A stretch of DNA of 64,000 nt, from contig NZ_CP094656.1 in the NCBI RefSeq assembly GCF_030643805.1, forward strand, positions 186,001-250,000, in the 5' to 3' direction. How positions within the stretch are numbered: the stretch's first letter is position 1; the number at the start of each line of letters is the position of its first letter. Source of the stretch: Alkalihalobacillus sp. AL-G. Lineage in GTDB: Bacteria; Bacillota; Bacilli; Bacillales; Fictibacillaceae. Both the position numbers and the translations under genes were made by a program. The notes under the pieces were generated by a model. The model made no database searches and was not told where the DNA came from. It saw nothing but the letters and a program-made list of their open reading frames with translations. Below are positions 22,964 to 31,462 of the stretch, piece after piece.

Positions 22964-22990
22964 ATGAAAAAGGCGCTTTCCAGGCAGTAG
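22964..22990 (+). CDS. 8-codon upstream ORF with strong SD
   Basis: ATG at 22964 preceded by TTAGGAGGTGGG and closed by TAG after eight codons (MKKALSRQ). It ends 30 nt before the S-component start. It may be a leader peptide affecting ecfS translation or a fortuitous frame. Confidence 0.3.
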   Translation: MKKALSRQ

Positions 22991-23020
22991 TACAAAAAAT
23001 TTGATTTGAGGAGGTAAATG

Positions 23021-23644
23021 ATGAGAAAGAAGATGAATTCGAGTTTCTTTGTTGCAATGATTCCTGCTGGTATCGCGTTGAACTGGGTTGCAAATTCGAT
23101 CGTAGAATTATTGAAACTACCGTTGTTTTTGAATAATATCGGTACCGTATTGAATGCAATTGTGCTAGGTCCGATTTGGGGTGTTGTCACCGCTCTCTTG
23201 ACCAATACAGTACTGGGCCTCATCGTCAGGTGGACATACTTCCCATTTGCTCTGGTTGGAATGTTTGTGGCTTATCTCTCTTATTTGTTCTATAAGAAAG
23301 GCTGGTTCAACAAGTTTTGGAAGGTTCTTGTTGCTGGGGCGATAACAGGTGCACTTGGAGCTGTAATCGCGACCTTTATATCAGTGTTTGTATTCGGAGG
23401 TTTCTCCGGGCATACGAACGATGTCATTACGGCGGGACTGATCGCAACTGGACAAAGTATTTTCAGCTCAGCATTCATAGCGAACATGCCAACTACAATG
23501 CTTGATAAAATTTTAACCTTCTATATCGTCTGGGGTATTTTGAAAATCTTCCCTGCACGCTACTTACCTAATGCAAAAGAAATTCGCGAAAAGCTAGGAT
23601 TAAATAACCGTACAAAAAGTAAAGATGACGATTTGACCGCATGA
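23021..23644 (+). CDS. ECF transporter S component, predicted nucleoside-type substrate
   Basis: Integral membrane substrate-binding subunit of an energy-coupling-factor importer. It has about 207 residues with five to six hydrophobic segments, an N-terminal region with NNIGTVLNAIVLGPIWGVV and an AxxxA-like small-residue face typical of S components. The T subunit and two ATPases at 25724-28336 complete the transporter. ATG 23021 is spaced 6 nt from GAGGAGG (ATG 23018 is possible). The family alone does not give the substrate; the neighbouring nucleoside phosphorylases suggest a nucleoside. It is the first gene of the LacI-regulated island. Confidence 0.8.
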   Translation: MRKKMNSSFFVAMIPAGIALNWVANSIVELLKLPLFLNNIGTVLNAIVLGPIWGVVTALLTNTVLGLIVRWTYFPFALVGMFVAYLSYLFYKKGWFNKFWKVLVAGAITGALGAVIATFISVFVFGGFSGHTNDVITAGLIATGQSIFSSAFIANMPTTMLDKILTFYIVWGILKIFPARYLPNAKEIREKLGLNNRTKSKDDDLTA

Positions 23645-23703
23645 TCCTTTTTCGTTAAAGGCATTTCATCACAAAGAACTAACTAACAGAAGGAGTGTAG
23701 GCA

Positions 23704-24489
23704 GTGAAATTTGTTCGTTTTCAATTGAAGGGTACTGATAAGATTTCAACCGGTTTACTCACAGATTCAAGAATAAAAGAAATAACAGGGGATATTTTTG
23801 GCTACTGGATTTTAACAGAAACTATCTACGATGAAAAGGAAGTGATTTTACTTTCTCCGGTTGTGCCGAACCAGGTTATTGGAATCGGGGCGAATTTTGT
23901 TTCGACAAAAGAGGAGCTGCCAGAAAACCTTCCTGATATGCCAGTGTTTTTCTTCAAACCGACCTCGTCAGTTATCGGTACTGGAGAGACGATTAAGCTC
24001 CCGAATGGAGTGGATAAGGTTAAATTCGAATCAGAATTAGCTGTCATCATAGGAAAGGAAGCTAAAGATCTTTCTGAAAGTGAAGTCAACGATTATATCT
24101 TCGGATACACAGTTGCAAACGATGTCACTGCCCCTGAATATTTTCACCCTGATGGGCATTGGACAATCGGAAAATCATTCGATTCATTCACGCCGCTAGG
24201 TCCAGCTATTGAGACAAACCTTGACCTTAAATCAATCCACGTGCAATCCTATTTGAATGATGAGAAACAGCAAGATGGCGAATTGGGCTTGATGATCCTG
24301 TCACTTCAAAAAATGGTTTCTTATCTATCCACTGTGATGACATTGAAGCCTGGAGATGTAATTTTGACAGGAGCTCCAGTAGGTGCTGGCTATTTGGTGG
24401 AAGGCGATACGATCGAGTGCCGAATCGAAGGGATCGGTTCCTTGAAAAATCAGGTTAGTAAAACAAGAAGGGCTGCAGCAACCGTATAA
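23704..24489 (+). CDS. Fumarylacetoacetate hydrolase family protein
   Basis: FAH-superfamily enzyme; members hydrolyse, decarboxylate or isomerise 2-oxo or 1,3-diketo acids with a divalent metal. The C-terminal FAH fold is clear: KFESELAVIIGK, VANDVTAPE, GKSFDSFTPLGP and LKPGDVILTGAPVGAGY. 261 residues, GTG start after GAAGGAGTG. It lies 59 nt after ecfS and before the lacI promoter, so it is probably co-transcribed with ecfS. A role in nucleoside breakdown is not established; it may act on an acid released from the base or a side chain of the substrate. Confidence 0.85.
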   Translation: MKFVRFQLKGTDKISTGLLTDSRIKEITGDIFGYWILTETIYDEKEVILLSPVVPNQVIGIGANFVSTKEELPENLPDMPVFFFKPTSSVIGTGETIKLPNGVDKVKFESELAVIIGKEAKDLSESEVNDYIFGYTVANDVTAPEYFHPDGHWTIGKSFDSFTPLGPAIETNLDLKSIHVQSYLNDEKQQDGELGLMILSLQKMVSYLSTVMTLKPGDVILTGAPVGAGYLVEGDTIECRIEGIGSLKNQVSKTRRAAATV

Positions 24490-24513
24490 AAGGTTTATTC
24501 TATTGGGATATCA

Positions 24514-24525
24514 GGAAACGTTTCC
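24514..24525. promoter_or_regulatory. LacI-type operator O3, upstream of the lacI promoter
   Basis: Perfect GGAAACGTTTCC palindrome 30 nt upstream of the -35 box. Confidence 0.72.
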
Positions 24526-24555
24526 ACAAAAATCGATAAAATTATCAAAATATTA

Positions 24556-24583
24556 TTGAAATTTAAAAACCAAAACGTATAAT
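24556..24583 (+). promoter_or_regulatory. Promoter of the lacI-family gene
   Basis: TTGAAA at 24556-24561, 16-nt spacer, TATAAT at 24578-24583, with the same CAAAATATTATTGAAAT block as the ecfS promoter. Confidence 0.7.
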
Positions 24584-24622
24584 AGTAGACAAGTAATACA
24601 AAAAACTACTTTTACAGATAAG

Positions 24623-24634
24623 GGAAACGTTTCC
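24623..24634. promoter_or_regulatory. LacI-type operator O4, downstream of the lacI promoter
   Basis: Perfect GGAAACGTTTCC palindrome 109 nt from O3, a spacing that would allow a repression loop across the promoter. Confidence 0.72.
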
Positions 24635-24660
24635 ATATTTCAATAGGATGTGAAAAACAA

Positions 24661-25665
24661 ATGGCTACGATTAAAGATGTGGCAAAACGTGCAAATGTTG
24701 CGATTTCCACTGTTTCAAGAGTACTGAACAATAGTGGATACACAAGTGAAGAAACGAGACAAAAGGTTCTCAAAACCGTGAAAGAACTTAATTTTCGGTC
24801 GAATATGATCGCTTCTGCTATGATCAACAAGAAAACCTCGACATTCGGACTGATCATCCCGGACATCAAAAATATTTTTTATGGTGATTTGACGAGAGCG
24901 GTTGAAGACATGGCCAATAAATATGGCTACAATGTCATTCTCTGCAATACCGATAATGACCTTGATAAGGAAGCTGAATACGTAAGCTTTTTAGTCCGAA
25001 AAGGAGTAGACGCGATTATTTTTTCAACGCCAGAAGTGCGGGACCGAAATATCAAAGAGTTGATCGAAGGGTATCCTGACTTACCCGTCATTCTTTTAGG
25101 AAGTACCGTAAAAGGTGTTGAGTTGGATGAAGTGCTTGTTGATAACTTTCAAGGTGGACACACAGCCACCACTCATCTTCTAAAAAAGGGGCATCGCAGG
25201 ATCGCACATATCACCGGACAGACGAGTTCTTATGCAACCATTGAACGTAAAAAAGGCTTTGAAGAAGCACTGAAGGAATTTGAGGTTTCAATCAATGAAG
25301 ACTGGATCATCACAGATGAGTTCAAAATTGAAAGCGGATACAAGAATGGTCTGAAACTTCTACAAGAAGAAAATCGTCCGACTGCCGTCTTTGCTGGAAA
25401 TGATGCGATTGCCACTGGCGTGTACCGGGCAGCCAGGGAGTTAGGGTTGTCTATCCCAGAGGATCTTTCAGTTGTCGGATTTGATGATTCTGAATATGCA
25501 CAGATTTTGTACCCATTACTCACAACGATACGAACACCGATCGGTGATATGGGAGCAAGGGCAGTTGAATTCGGTATTCAGACGATTGAAGGCAAGAAGC
25601 AATTCAAAGAAACGCTCGTGTTCCGGCCGACACTTATAGAAAGAGACTCTACTGCAATCGTATGA
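24661..25665 (+). CDS. LacI-family transcriptional regulator
   Basis: LacI/GalR-family DNA-binding regulator of 334 residues. The N-terminal helix-turn-helix is ATIKDVAKRANVAISTVSRV and the C-terminal part is a periplasmic-binding-like sensor domain (VVGFDDSEYAQILYP near residue 275-290). It is flanked by two perfect GGAAACGTTTCC operators and lies inside the transporter/catabolic island, so autoregulation and control of the island are likely. The effector is unknown; a nucleoside or its sugar phosphate would fit. Next gene ecfT starts 58 nt later with no terminator between, so read-through is possible. Confidence 0.92.
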   Translation: MATIKDVAKRANVAISTVSRVLNNSGYTSEETRQKVLKTVKELNFRSNMIASAMINKKTSTFGLIIPDIKNIFYGDLTRAVEDMANKYGYNVILCNTDNDLDKEAEYVSFLVRKGVDAIIFSTPEVRDRNIKELIEGYPDLPVILLGSTVKGVELDEVLVDNFQGGHTATTHLLKKGHRRIAHITGQTSSYATIERKKGFEEALKEFEVSINEDWIITDEFKIESGYKNGLKLLQEENRPTAVFAGNDAIATGVYRAARELGLSIPEDLSVVGFDDSEYAQILYPLLTTIRTPIGDMGARAVEFGIQTIEGKKQFKETLVFRPTLIERDSTAIV

Positions 25666-25723
25666 GAATGATCACCTCCCTTCAATAAGGTAGGCAATTG
25701 TGTTTTATAAAGGAGGAAAAAAT

Positions 25724-26617
25724 GTGAATAGCCTGTTTGTACAAAAGGACAGTCTGATCCACAAGCTTGATCCGAGAACAAAAATCATTTTTCTGCTCTT
25801 TGTCGTCATCAGTACGTTTTTGCTAGGAGATCCGGCTTTTCAGTTGGTGTTGTTGGTCTTCTTGCTGCCAATTGTCTTTATGTCCAAGCTGCTCAAGCAA
25901 TATCTGATTTCTATGCAGTTTCTGATGCTGTTTGTCGTGTTGATCATGACGGTGCACGGAATCTATAACCCGATCGGGGAGACCGTAATTTGGGAGATTG
26001 GTTCTGTATCCTTCAAATATGAATCGCTCGTTTATGCTTCAGTCATGTCTTTCAGGATATTGGTGATCGGTACTGGCGCAGTTTTGTTTGTGATGACAAC
26101 ACACCCATCCGATCTAGCGGCGGCATTGATAAAGTGGAAAGTTCCGCACTCAGCAGCTTTCATGCTGCTATCAACCTTTCAAATAATTCCAATCATCGCG
26201 AGAGAAGCTAAGATCGTCATGGAAGCCCAGCAGGCACGATGCCTTGATGTAAAAGGAAGCGTCATTCAGCGGGTGAAAAGTTTGATTCCTCTTTTCGCCC
26301 CGTTATTTATCATTACCTTTATGAAGGTTCATCAATTGTCGTATGTATTGGAATGCAGAGGATTCAGCACAAAAGGAAAGAAGACAAGCCTTCGAGAATC
26401 AAAGATTTCCAAACTAGACTATATCTTCTTAAGCGGACTCTTACTCGCGTTGGTTGGTGAAATCTATCTCAGATTGGTGACAAGCGGTGCTTTAACTTTG
26501 ACAACAGATGTGTTATTGATCAGCTCGTTGATTACGGTCTGGGTTGTCTGTGGTATTCTTGCTGTGAAATTTTTATACAAGCGGGTGCATAGTTGGATTG
26601 GAGGATGGAACGTATGA
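25724..26617 (+). CDS. ECF transporter T component (EcfT)
   Basis: Transmembrane energy-coupling subunit that joins the S component to the ATPases. 297 residues with five or so membrane segments and the coupling-helix signatures AQQARCLDVKG and ECRGFSTKGKK, the usual A-R-G type motifs of the T family. GTG 25724 is chosen because AGGAGG lies 7 nt upstream; the earlier GTG at 25700 has none. Its stop overlaps the next start as ATGA, showing translational coupling to the ATPase. Confidence 0.9.
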   Translation: MNSLFVQKDSLIHKLDPRTKIIFLLFVVISTFLLGDPAFQLVLLVFLLPIVFMSKLLKQYLISMQFLMLFVVLIMTVHGIYNPIGETVIWEIGSVSFKYESLVYASVMSFRILVIGTGAVLFVMTTHPSDLAAALIKWKVPHSAAFMLLSTFQIIPIIAREAKIVMEAQQARCLDVKGSVIQRVKSLIPLFAPLFIITFMKVHQLSYVLECRGFSTKGKKTSLRESKISKLDYIFLSGLLLALVGEIYLRLVTSGALTLTTDVLLISSLITVWVVCGILAVKFLYKRVHSWIGGWNV

Positions 26618-27483
26618 AGAAAAATAAAGCGGTCATCGTAGAAAACCTTACATTTCAATATCCTGATACAGATTCCCCTGTCCTGAAGGATATCAGTTTT
26701 TCATTGGAATATGGTGAAATCCTAGGCATCGTCGGTCCAACAGGTGCAGGGAAGTCCACGCTTGCAATGAGTCTGAATGCTTTAGTACCGACTGTGATTG
26801 AAGGAGAAATCAAGGGTAGTATAACGGTTGATGGAAAAGATGTCTCCAAGCAATCTGTTGGGGATATGGCAGGTAGTGTTGGATTCGTGTTTCAAGAGCC
26901 TGAAAACCAATTGTCCCAAATGACGATTGAGGAAGAAGTAGCGTTTGGACTTGGTAACCTTGGCGTTGAACGACAAGAGATGGTGAACAGGATCAAGGAG
27001 TCCTTAAAGGCAGTAGGGCTGCAAGGGTATGAAAAAAGAAGTCCGCTAGCATTATCAGGAGGACAGCAGCAACGTCTTGCTCTTGCAGCAGTTCTGGCTA
27101 TGCGTCCCAATCTCATGATTTTGGATGAGCCGACTTCCATGCTCGACCCACAGGGGAAAAATGAAGTGTTCGATGTACTGAAAGACATAAAATCGCTAGG
27201 GATGACAGGGATCATCATCGATCACGAAGTGGAGAGGCTTGCTGCTTATTGTAATAAGATTCTCGTTTTACATGAGGGAGAATGTAAGATGTTCGGAACA
27301 CCAAAAGAGATTTTCAGTGAACTGGAATCGCTTCATCAGTTAAGTGTCAATGGTCCGCAGGTATCTGAACTTTCCTACAAGATCAATAAAGAATTTGATG
27401 ATAAGGACATGGAAATGCCAATTACTTTAGAAGAAGCTACCAAAGCCTTTAAAAGGAGAACGAGAATTGGGGAGGTGTATTAA
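26614..27483 (+). CDS. ECF transporter ATPase, canonical subunit (EcfA1-like)
   Basis: ABC ATPase of the energy-coupling factor module. Walker A GPTGAGKST (residues 41-49), Q-loop VFQEPENQL, signature LSGGQQQR, Walker B LMILDEPTS and the H-loop His in IIDHEVERL are all intact. 289 residues from ATG 26614, which is in the ATGA overlap with ecfT and 9 nt after GGAGG; the TTG at 26593 is rejected. It pairs with the next gene, which has an altered signature. Confidence 0.92.
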   Translation: MKKNKAVIVENLTFQYPDTDSPVLKDISFSLEYGEILGIVGPTGAGKSTLAMSLNALVPTVIEGEIKGSITVDGKDVSKQSVGDMAGSVGFVFQEPENQLSQMTIEEEVAFGLGNLGVERQEMVNRIKESLKAVGLQGYEKRSPLALSGGQQQRLALAAVLAMRPNLMILDEPTSMLDPQGKNEVFDVLKDIKSLGMTGIIIDHEVERLAAYCNKILVLHEGECKMFGTPKEIFSELESLHQLSVNGPQVSELSYKINKEFDDKDMEMPITLEEATKAFKRRTRIGEVY

Positions 27484-27487
27484 AGAA

Positions 27488-28336
27488 ATGGAACCTTTTA
27501 TCTCCGTCAAAAATGCATCGCATGTATATCCGAACGGCGTAAAAGCGATTGAAGAAATTGATCTTGATATCGGAAGCGGGGAAGTCGTTGCTGTTCTTGG
27601 GAGTAATGGATCAGGTAAAACGACATTGGTCAAACATTTCAACGGGTTATTGAAACCGACCGACGGGGACGTATTCGTTGGAGACCTGAATACGAAAAAA
27701 GAACGTATTGCAAAACTTTCAAGTATGGTTGGCTATGTCTTTCAAAATCCCAATCACCAAACTTTTTTACCAACTGTGAGAGAGGAGCTTCTCTATGGTT
27801 GTAAAAATTTAAAGTTATCGGATGACGAAATCAGGACGCGTGCCAAAAAAGCGATTGATATGTTTGATTTACGCGATCTTTTAGATACTAATCCTTTTGA
27901 TCTTAATTCCAGTAAACGAAAAGAAGTGGCGATGGCCTCGATCATGGCAATCTCTCCACGGGTAGTCGTTCTGGATGAACCGACGACAGGACAGGATCAT
28001 AAAGGCTGTTCACGAGTATTGGACCTAGTCAGAACGTTCAAAGAGCATGGACATATTGTCGTTCTTATCAGTCATGATATGAAGCTGATCGGTGAGCTCA
28101 ACTGTCGAGTTGTGGTCATGAGCAACAGCAGAAAAATAGCTGATGAAAAGGCGGATGTCGTGTTCCGCAACAAGGAAATCATGATTCAGGCAGGTCTTCA
28201 GCCTCCGCAAATAACCCAACTGGCTGAAAAGCTATCCTATGTGGATCAAAAACAAACATTTCTAACAGTGGATTCACTTGTAAATTGGTATAGGAAAAAC
28301 CAAAAGGAGGAAGAAAAAATTGTTGCAGGAACTTGA
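27488..28336 (+). CDS. ECF transporter ATPase with degenerate signature (EcfA2-like)
   Basis: Second ABC ATPase of the ECF module, 282 residues. Walker A GSNGSGKTT (38-46), Q-loop FQNPNHQTF, Walker B VVVLDEPTT and H-loop ISHDM are intact. The ABC signature, normally LSGGQ, reads LNSSKRKEVA at residues 139-148. The heterodimer would then have one canonical and one impaired composite site, a known asymmetry in other ABC systems but not one I know as usual for ECF. ATG 27488 follows GGGGAGG. It overlaps the next gene by about 17 nt. Confidence 0.9.
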   Translation: MEPFISVKNASHVYPNGVKAIEEIDLDIGSGEVVAVLGSNGSGKTTLVKHFNGLLKPTDGDVFVGDLNTKKERIAKLSSMVGYVFQNPNHQTFLPTVREELLYGCKNLKLSDDEIRTRAKKAIDMFDLRDLLDTNPFDLNSSKRKEVAMASIMAISPRVVVLDEPTTGQDHKGCSRVLDLVRTFKEHGHIVVLISHDMKLIGELNCRVVVMSNSRKIADEKADVVFRNKEIMIQAGLQPPQITQLAEKLSYVDQKQTFLTVDSLVNWYRKNQKEEEKIVAGT

Positions 28337-29180
28337 AAACAAATGGGAAACAAAAGCCAACCGTCCTGAATTGGAAGATGGATCACAATATCATATCCGG
28401 TGCCGTCCAGGCGATGTAGCGAAATATGTGCTGCTTCCAGGTGATCCCGACCGTGTGCCGATGATGGCTGAGCACTGGGATGAAAAGCGGGAAATTGCAA
28501 GCTACCGCGAGCATGTCACGTATACTGGGAAAGTCGGCGGGGTAGATATCTCAGCATGTTCAACAGGTGCTGGCGGACCTTCGACGGCCAGTGCGCTTGA
28601 AGAACTGGCAGAAGTGGGTGCTGATAGCTTCATCAGAGTAGGAACTTGTGCAGCACTTCAAGAGAATATTGCACCAGGGGATCTCATCATCTGTTCTGGA
28701 GCTGTAAGGTATGACGGGACAAGTGATCAATATGTCGATCCAAAGTACCCGGCAGTTGCGAATCAAGAAGTTGTCATGGCATTGATTGAGGCGGCAGAAC
28801 GATTAGGCGTCACCTACCATGTCGGGATCGGGTATACTTCCGCTTCATTCTTCTGCGGACAAGGGCGCCCAGGATTCAATAACTACCGCCAGGGATTCAT
28901 GGATCAAATTATAAAAGATGCACAGCAGGCTGGTGTTGTGAATTTCGAAATGGAAGCGGCTACTGTCCTGACACTAAGCAGTCTCTTTAAATTACGAGCT
29001 GGAGCAGTATTTTCCGTCGTAGCCAACCGAATCAAAGACCAATTTTCCTATCAGAAGTCCGGGGTCGAACAATCAATCGCAGTGTCAACGGAAGCCTTCA
29101 AGATTTTACATGAATGGGACGAACTTAAGAAAAAATCAGGCAAGCCTTATTTTTATCCATCACTACTGACAAATAAATAA
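28320..29180 (+). CDS. Nucleoside phosphorylase (NP-I, uridine phosphorylase-like)
   Basis: Cleaves the N-glycosidic bond of a nucleoside with phosphate, giving ribose-1-phosphate and base. It has the hexameric NP-I/Udp pattern: LLPGDPDRV near the N-terminus, RVGTCAALQ, and NFEMEAATVLTLSSL for the ribose and base site. 286 residues. TTG start (28320 or 28323) after AAAGGAGGAAG, inside the end of the ATPase gene. Base preference cannot be told. It sits next to a second phosphorylase of a different family, so the two may serve different bases or steps. Confidence 0.88.
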   Translation: MLQELENKWETKANRPELEDGSQYHIRCRPGDVAKYVLLPGDPDRVPMMAEHWDEKREIASYREHVTYTGKVGGVDISACSTGAGGPSTASALEELAEVGADSFIRVGTCAALQENIAPGDLIICSGAVRYDGTSDQYVDPKYPAVANQEVVMALIEAAERLGVTYHVGIGYTSASFFCGQGRPGFNNYRQGFMDQIIKDAQQAGVVNFEMEAATVLTLSSLFKLRAGAVFSVVANRIKDQFSYQKSGVEQSIAVSTEAFKILHEWDELKKKSGKPYFYPSLLTNK

Positions 29181-29208
29181 AACTAGGTGAGAAAGGAGCA
29201 GTCATTCA

Positions 29209-30009
29209 ATGAAAAAAGTGGGAGTAATCGGAGGTACAGGATTTTACGATCTATTGGAGCAATCGGAGGAAATCAACGTAAAGACAGACTTTGGGGATGT
29301 GTTCTTATATAAAGGGAACTACGCCGATAAGGAAGTCTATTTCCTGCCGCGTCATGGCAAAAATCATGATTCGCTTGCACATGAAATCAACTATCGGGGA
29401 AACATGGTTGCATTGAAAGAACTCGGTATTGAACATGTCCTTTCGATGTGTGCGGTCGGTTCATTGACTCTTGATATCCCAGTCGGCGGATTCGCCCTTC
29501 TCGATCAGTTTGTCGATGTGACGACGAACCGAGTGAAAACATATGGAAAGTACTCCGTGGACATCACGAACCCGTATTGCGAAAATCTTCGCCAGAATTT
29601 CCTCGAAGCAGCAGAAGAGGTTGGAATCGATCTTGTTCCGAAAGCAACGTACATCTGTGTAGACGGTCCTCGTTACGAGACAGGGGCAGAAATCCAGCTT
29701 TATAAAAACTGGGGAATGGATGTTGTCGGCATGACGAATAGTACGGAAGCCTCCCTTGCACGAGAACTCGGCCTTGCCTATTCGGTTGTGACATTGACCA
29801 CCGATATTGCAGCCGGAATCAGTGATGTCGCACCAGATCTTGAAATGCACAAAAATGTCGTCATTGAAAACAAACAGAAAATGATCGATCTTTTCTTGGC
29901 GGCTATCAAGCGAGTTGATACGAATAAAGAATCTGAAGCGAAGCAGGCATACGAACGCGCATTGAAAGCTCGGGAAGAAAAGCTCAAAAATAGCGTTCCA
30001 GTAAGCTGA
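29209..30009 (+). CDS. MTAP/PNP-family nucleoside phosphorylase
   Basis: Trimeric class nucleoside phosphorylase, related to 5'-methylthioadenosine phosphorylase. Motifs: GGTGFYD (N-terminal phosphate loop), PRHG, HEINYRGNM, CAVGSL, GPRYET and GMTNSTEA. The base-site segment reads TLTTDIAAGIS: the Asp is the residue MTAP enzymes use for 6-aminopurines, but the AAGIS that follows is like 6-oxopurine phosphorylases. 266 residues. ATG after AAAGGAG, 28 nt after the previous gene; it overlaps the amidohydrolase start. Substrate could be a 5'-modified purine nucleoside. Confidence 0.87.
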   Translation: MKKVGVIGGTGFYDLLEQSEEINVKTDFGDVFLYKGNYADKEVYFLPRHGKNHDSLAHEINYRGNMVALKELGIEHVLSMCAVGSLTLDIPVGGFALLDQFVDVTTNRVKTYGKYSVDITNPYCENLRQNFLEAAEEVGIDLVPKATYICVDGPRYETGAEIQLYKNWGMDVVGMTNSTEASLARELGLAYSVVTLTTDIAAGISDVAPDLEMHKNVVIENKQKMIDLFLAAIKRVDTNKESEAKQAYERALKAREEKLKNSVPVS

Positions 30010-31451
30010 TGAAAAAGCTGATCCATAATGCAACCATCGTTGACAGTTCGTCAAAGGTGTTTGAGGGAAGCCTCCTTATCGACGGCGATAAGATCAAGGA
30101 AGTCCGGGCTGGGAGTTTGCCAATCGATTCGGATATCGATGAGACCATCGATGCTTCCGGAAGGATTGTCATACCGGGTATGGTGAATGCCCACTACCAC
30201 TCTTATTCGAATGTCTTAAAAGGGACAACGAATAATCTGCCATTGGAAATCTGGTCGCTTTATACCGTTGCTTATGGGCATTCGTTAACAGAAGAAGAGT
30301 TGGAGCTCGCCGTTTTACTCGGGGCGATCGAGATGATCAAAAACGGTACGACTGCATGTATCGATCACTATCCACACTTGGTTGGATCGAATGCTGCGTT
30401 AAAGGCTTACGAGAAAACAGGAATGCGTATAGGGTTTGCTCCGATGATGCATGATGTACCGGACCATCATTTTCTTAACGTGAAACTGCCGAATTATTTT
30501 AAGAAAAAGCTTGACGATGCACCACGAAAGTCAGTCGGTGAGGTAGATGACTATTACCGCGGGCTGATTGAGGCCTGGCACAACAAGAACGGAAACATCG
30601 AAATTATGCTCGGTCCGAACGCACCACAGCGCTGTTCCTCTGACATGCTGAACCTGTGCAGGGAATTAAGTGAAGAGTTCGGATTAGCAGTACACACTCA
30701 TTTGCTCGAAACGAAGGGGCAACTGATAAGCGGTGTGGAAACGTTTCCCGACGGAATATTCGGCCATTTGAAGGAGCACGGACTGCTTTCAGAAAAACTA
30801 TCCGTTGCACATGCTGTAATACTCAAAAATAACGAAATTGAGCTTCTTAGGGGTCACGGTGTGACAGTCGTCCATAATCCTGCGAGCAATATGACCTTGG
30901 GAAGCGGCAAAGCTCCGATCCATCACTTTTTAAATGAAACAAGTAAACTCGCAATTGGGACAGACGCATCGAATTGCGGTACCCAGCACAATCTTTTCGA
31001 AGCAATGAGATTAGCCGCGATGTGGCACCGTGTAGATGAACCAGACTATCAAAAGTGGCCTCAATCTGTGGATGTATGGCGGATGGCAACGGCTGGCGGT
31101 GCCGGTGTCTTTTCAAATGACAGTGTATTAGGACGAATTACGGAAGGTGCTGCAGCTGATCTCGTGTTTTTAAAAGCGACGGGCACTTCCTTTACCCCCC
31201 TTCAGGATCCTGTTACACAACTCGTATTTCAGGAAAATGGAAGGTCGGTAGATTCAGTGATGGTCGCTGGCGAGTGGGTGATGAAGGATGGGAGCCTTAC
31301 TACATTGAATGAGAGGGAGATCCTTGAGGAAGTTCGGGAAAGAACGGAACACCTTATGTCTCATTCTAAACAACAAGTAGAGCTGGCAGATCAGCTCGCT
31401 CCTTACTTTAAACAAAGATATGATGAGCTACAACGTGAAAATTACAATTAG
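30009..31451 (+). CDS. Amidohydrolase, nucleoside/base deaminase-like
   Basis: TRZ/ATZ-type amidohydrolase of 480 residues. The metal ligands are visible: H62-Y-H64 in NAHYHS, His in AVHTHLLE, His in VAHAVI and Asp in IGTDASNCG. Relatives deaminate S-adenosylhomocysteine, methylthioadenosine, 5'-deoxyadenosine, cytosine or 8-oxoguanine. The ATG overlaps the stop of the phosphorylase by one base (TGATG), which ties the two. In this operon it may deaminate the nucleoside or the freed purine base. A perfect GGAAACGTTTCC operator lies inside the gene at 30737-30748. Confidence 0.85.
   Translation: MKKLIHNATIVDSSSKVFEGSLLIDGDKIKEVRAGSLPIDSDIDETIDASGRIVIPGMVNAHYHSYSNVLKGTTNNLPLEIWSLYTVAYGHSLTEEELELAVLLGAIEMIKNGTTACIDHYPHLVGSNAALKAYEKTGMRIGFAPMMHDVPDHHFLNVKLPNYFKKKLDDAPRKSVGEVDDYYRGLIEAWHNKNGNIEIMLGPNAPQRCSSDMLNLCRELSEEFGLAVHTHLLETKGQLISGVETFPDGIFGHLKEHGLLSEKLSVAHAVILKNNEIELLRGHGVTVVHNPASNMTLGSGKAPIHHFLNETSKLAIGTDASNCGTQHNLFEAMRLAAMWHRVDEPDYQKWPQSVDVWRMATAGGAGVFSNDSVLGRITEGAAADLVFLKATGTSFTPLQDPVTQLVFQENGRSVDSVMVAGEWVMKDGSLTTLNEREILEEVRERTEHLMSHSKQQVELADQLAPYFKQRYDELQRENYN
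30737..30748. promoter_or_regulatory. Intragenic LacI-type operator O5
   Basis: Perfect GGAAACGTTTCC palindrome inside the amidohydrolase gene, about 6.1 kb from O4. It could act as a distal operator or roadblock. Confidence 0.55.
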
Positions 31452-31462
31452 GAGGGTTTAAC

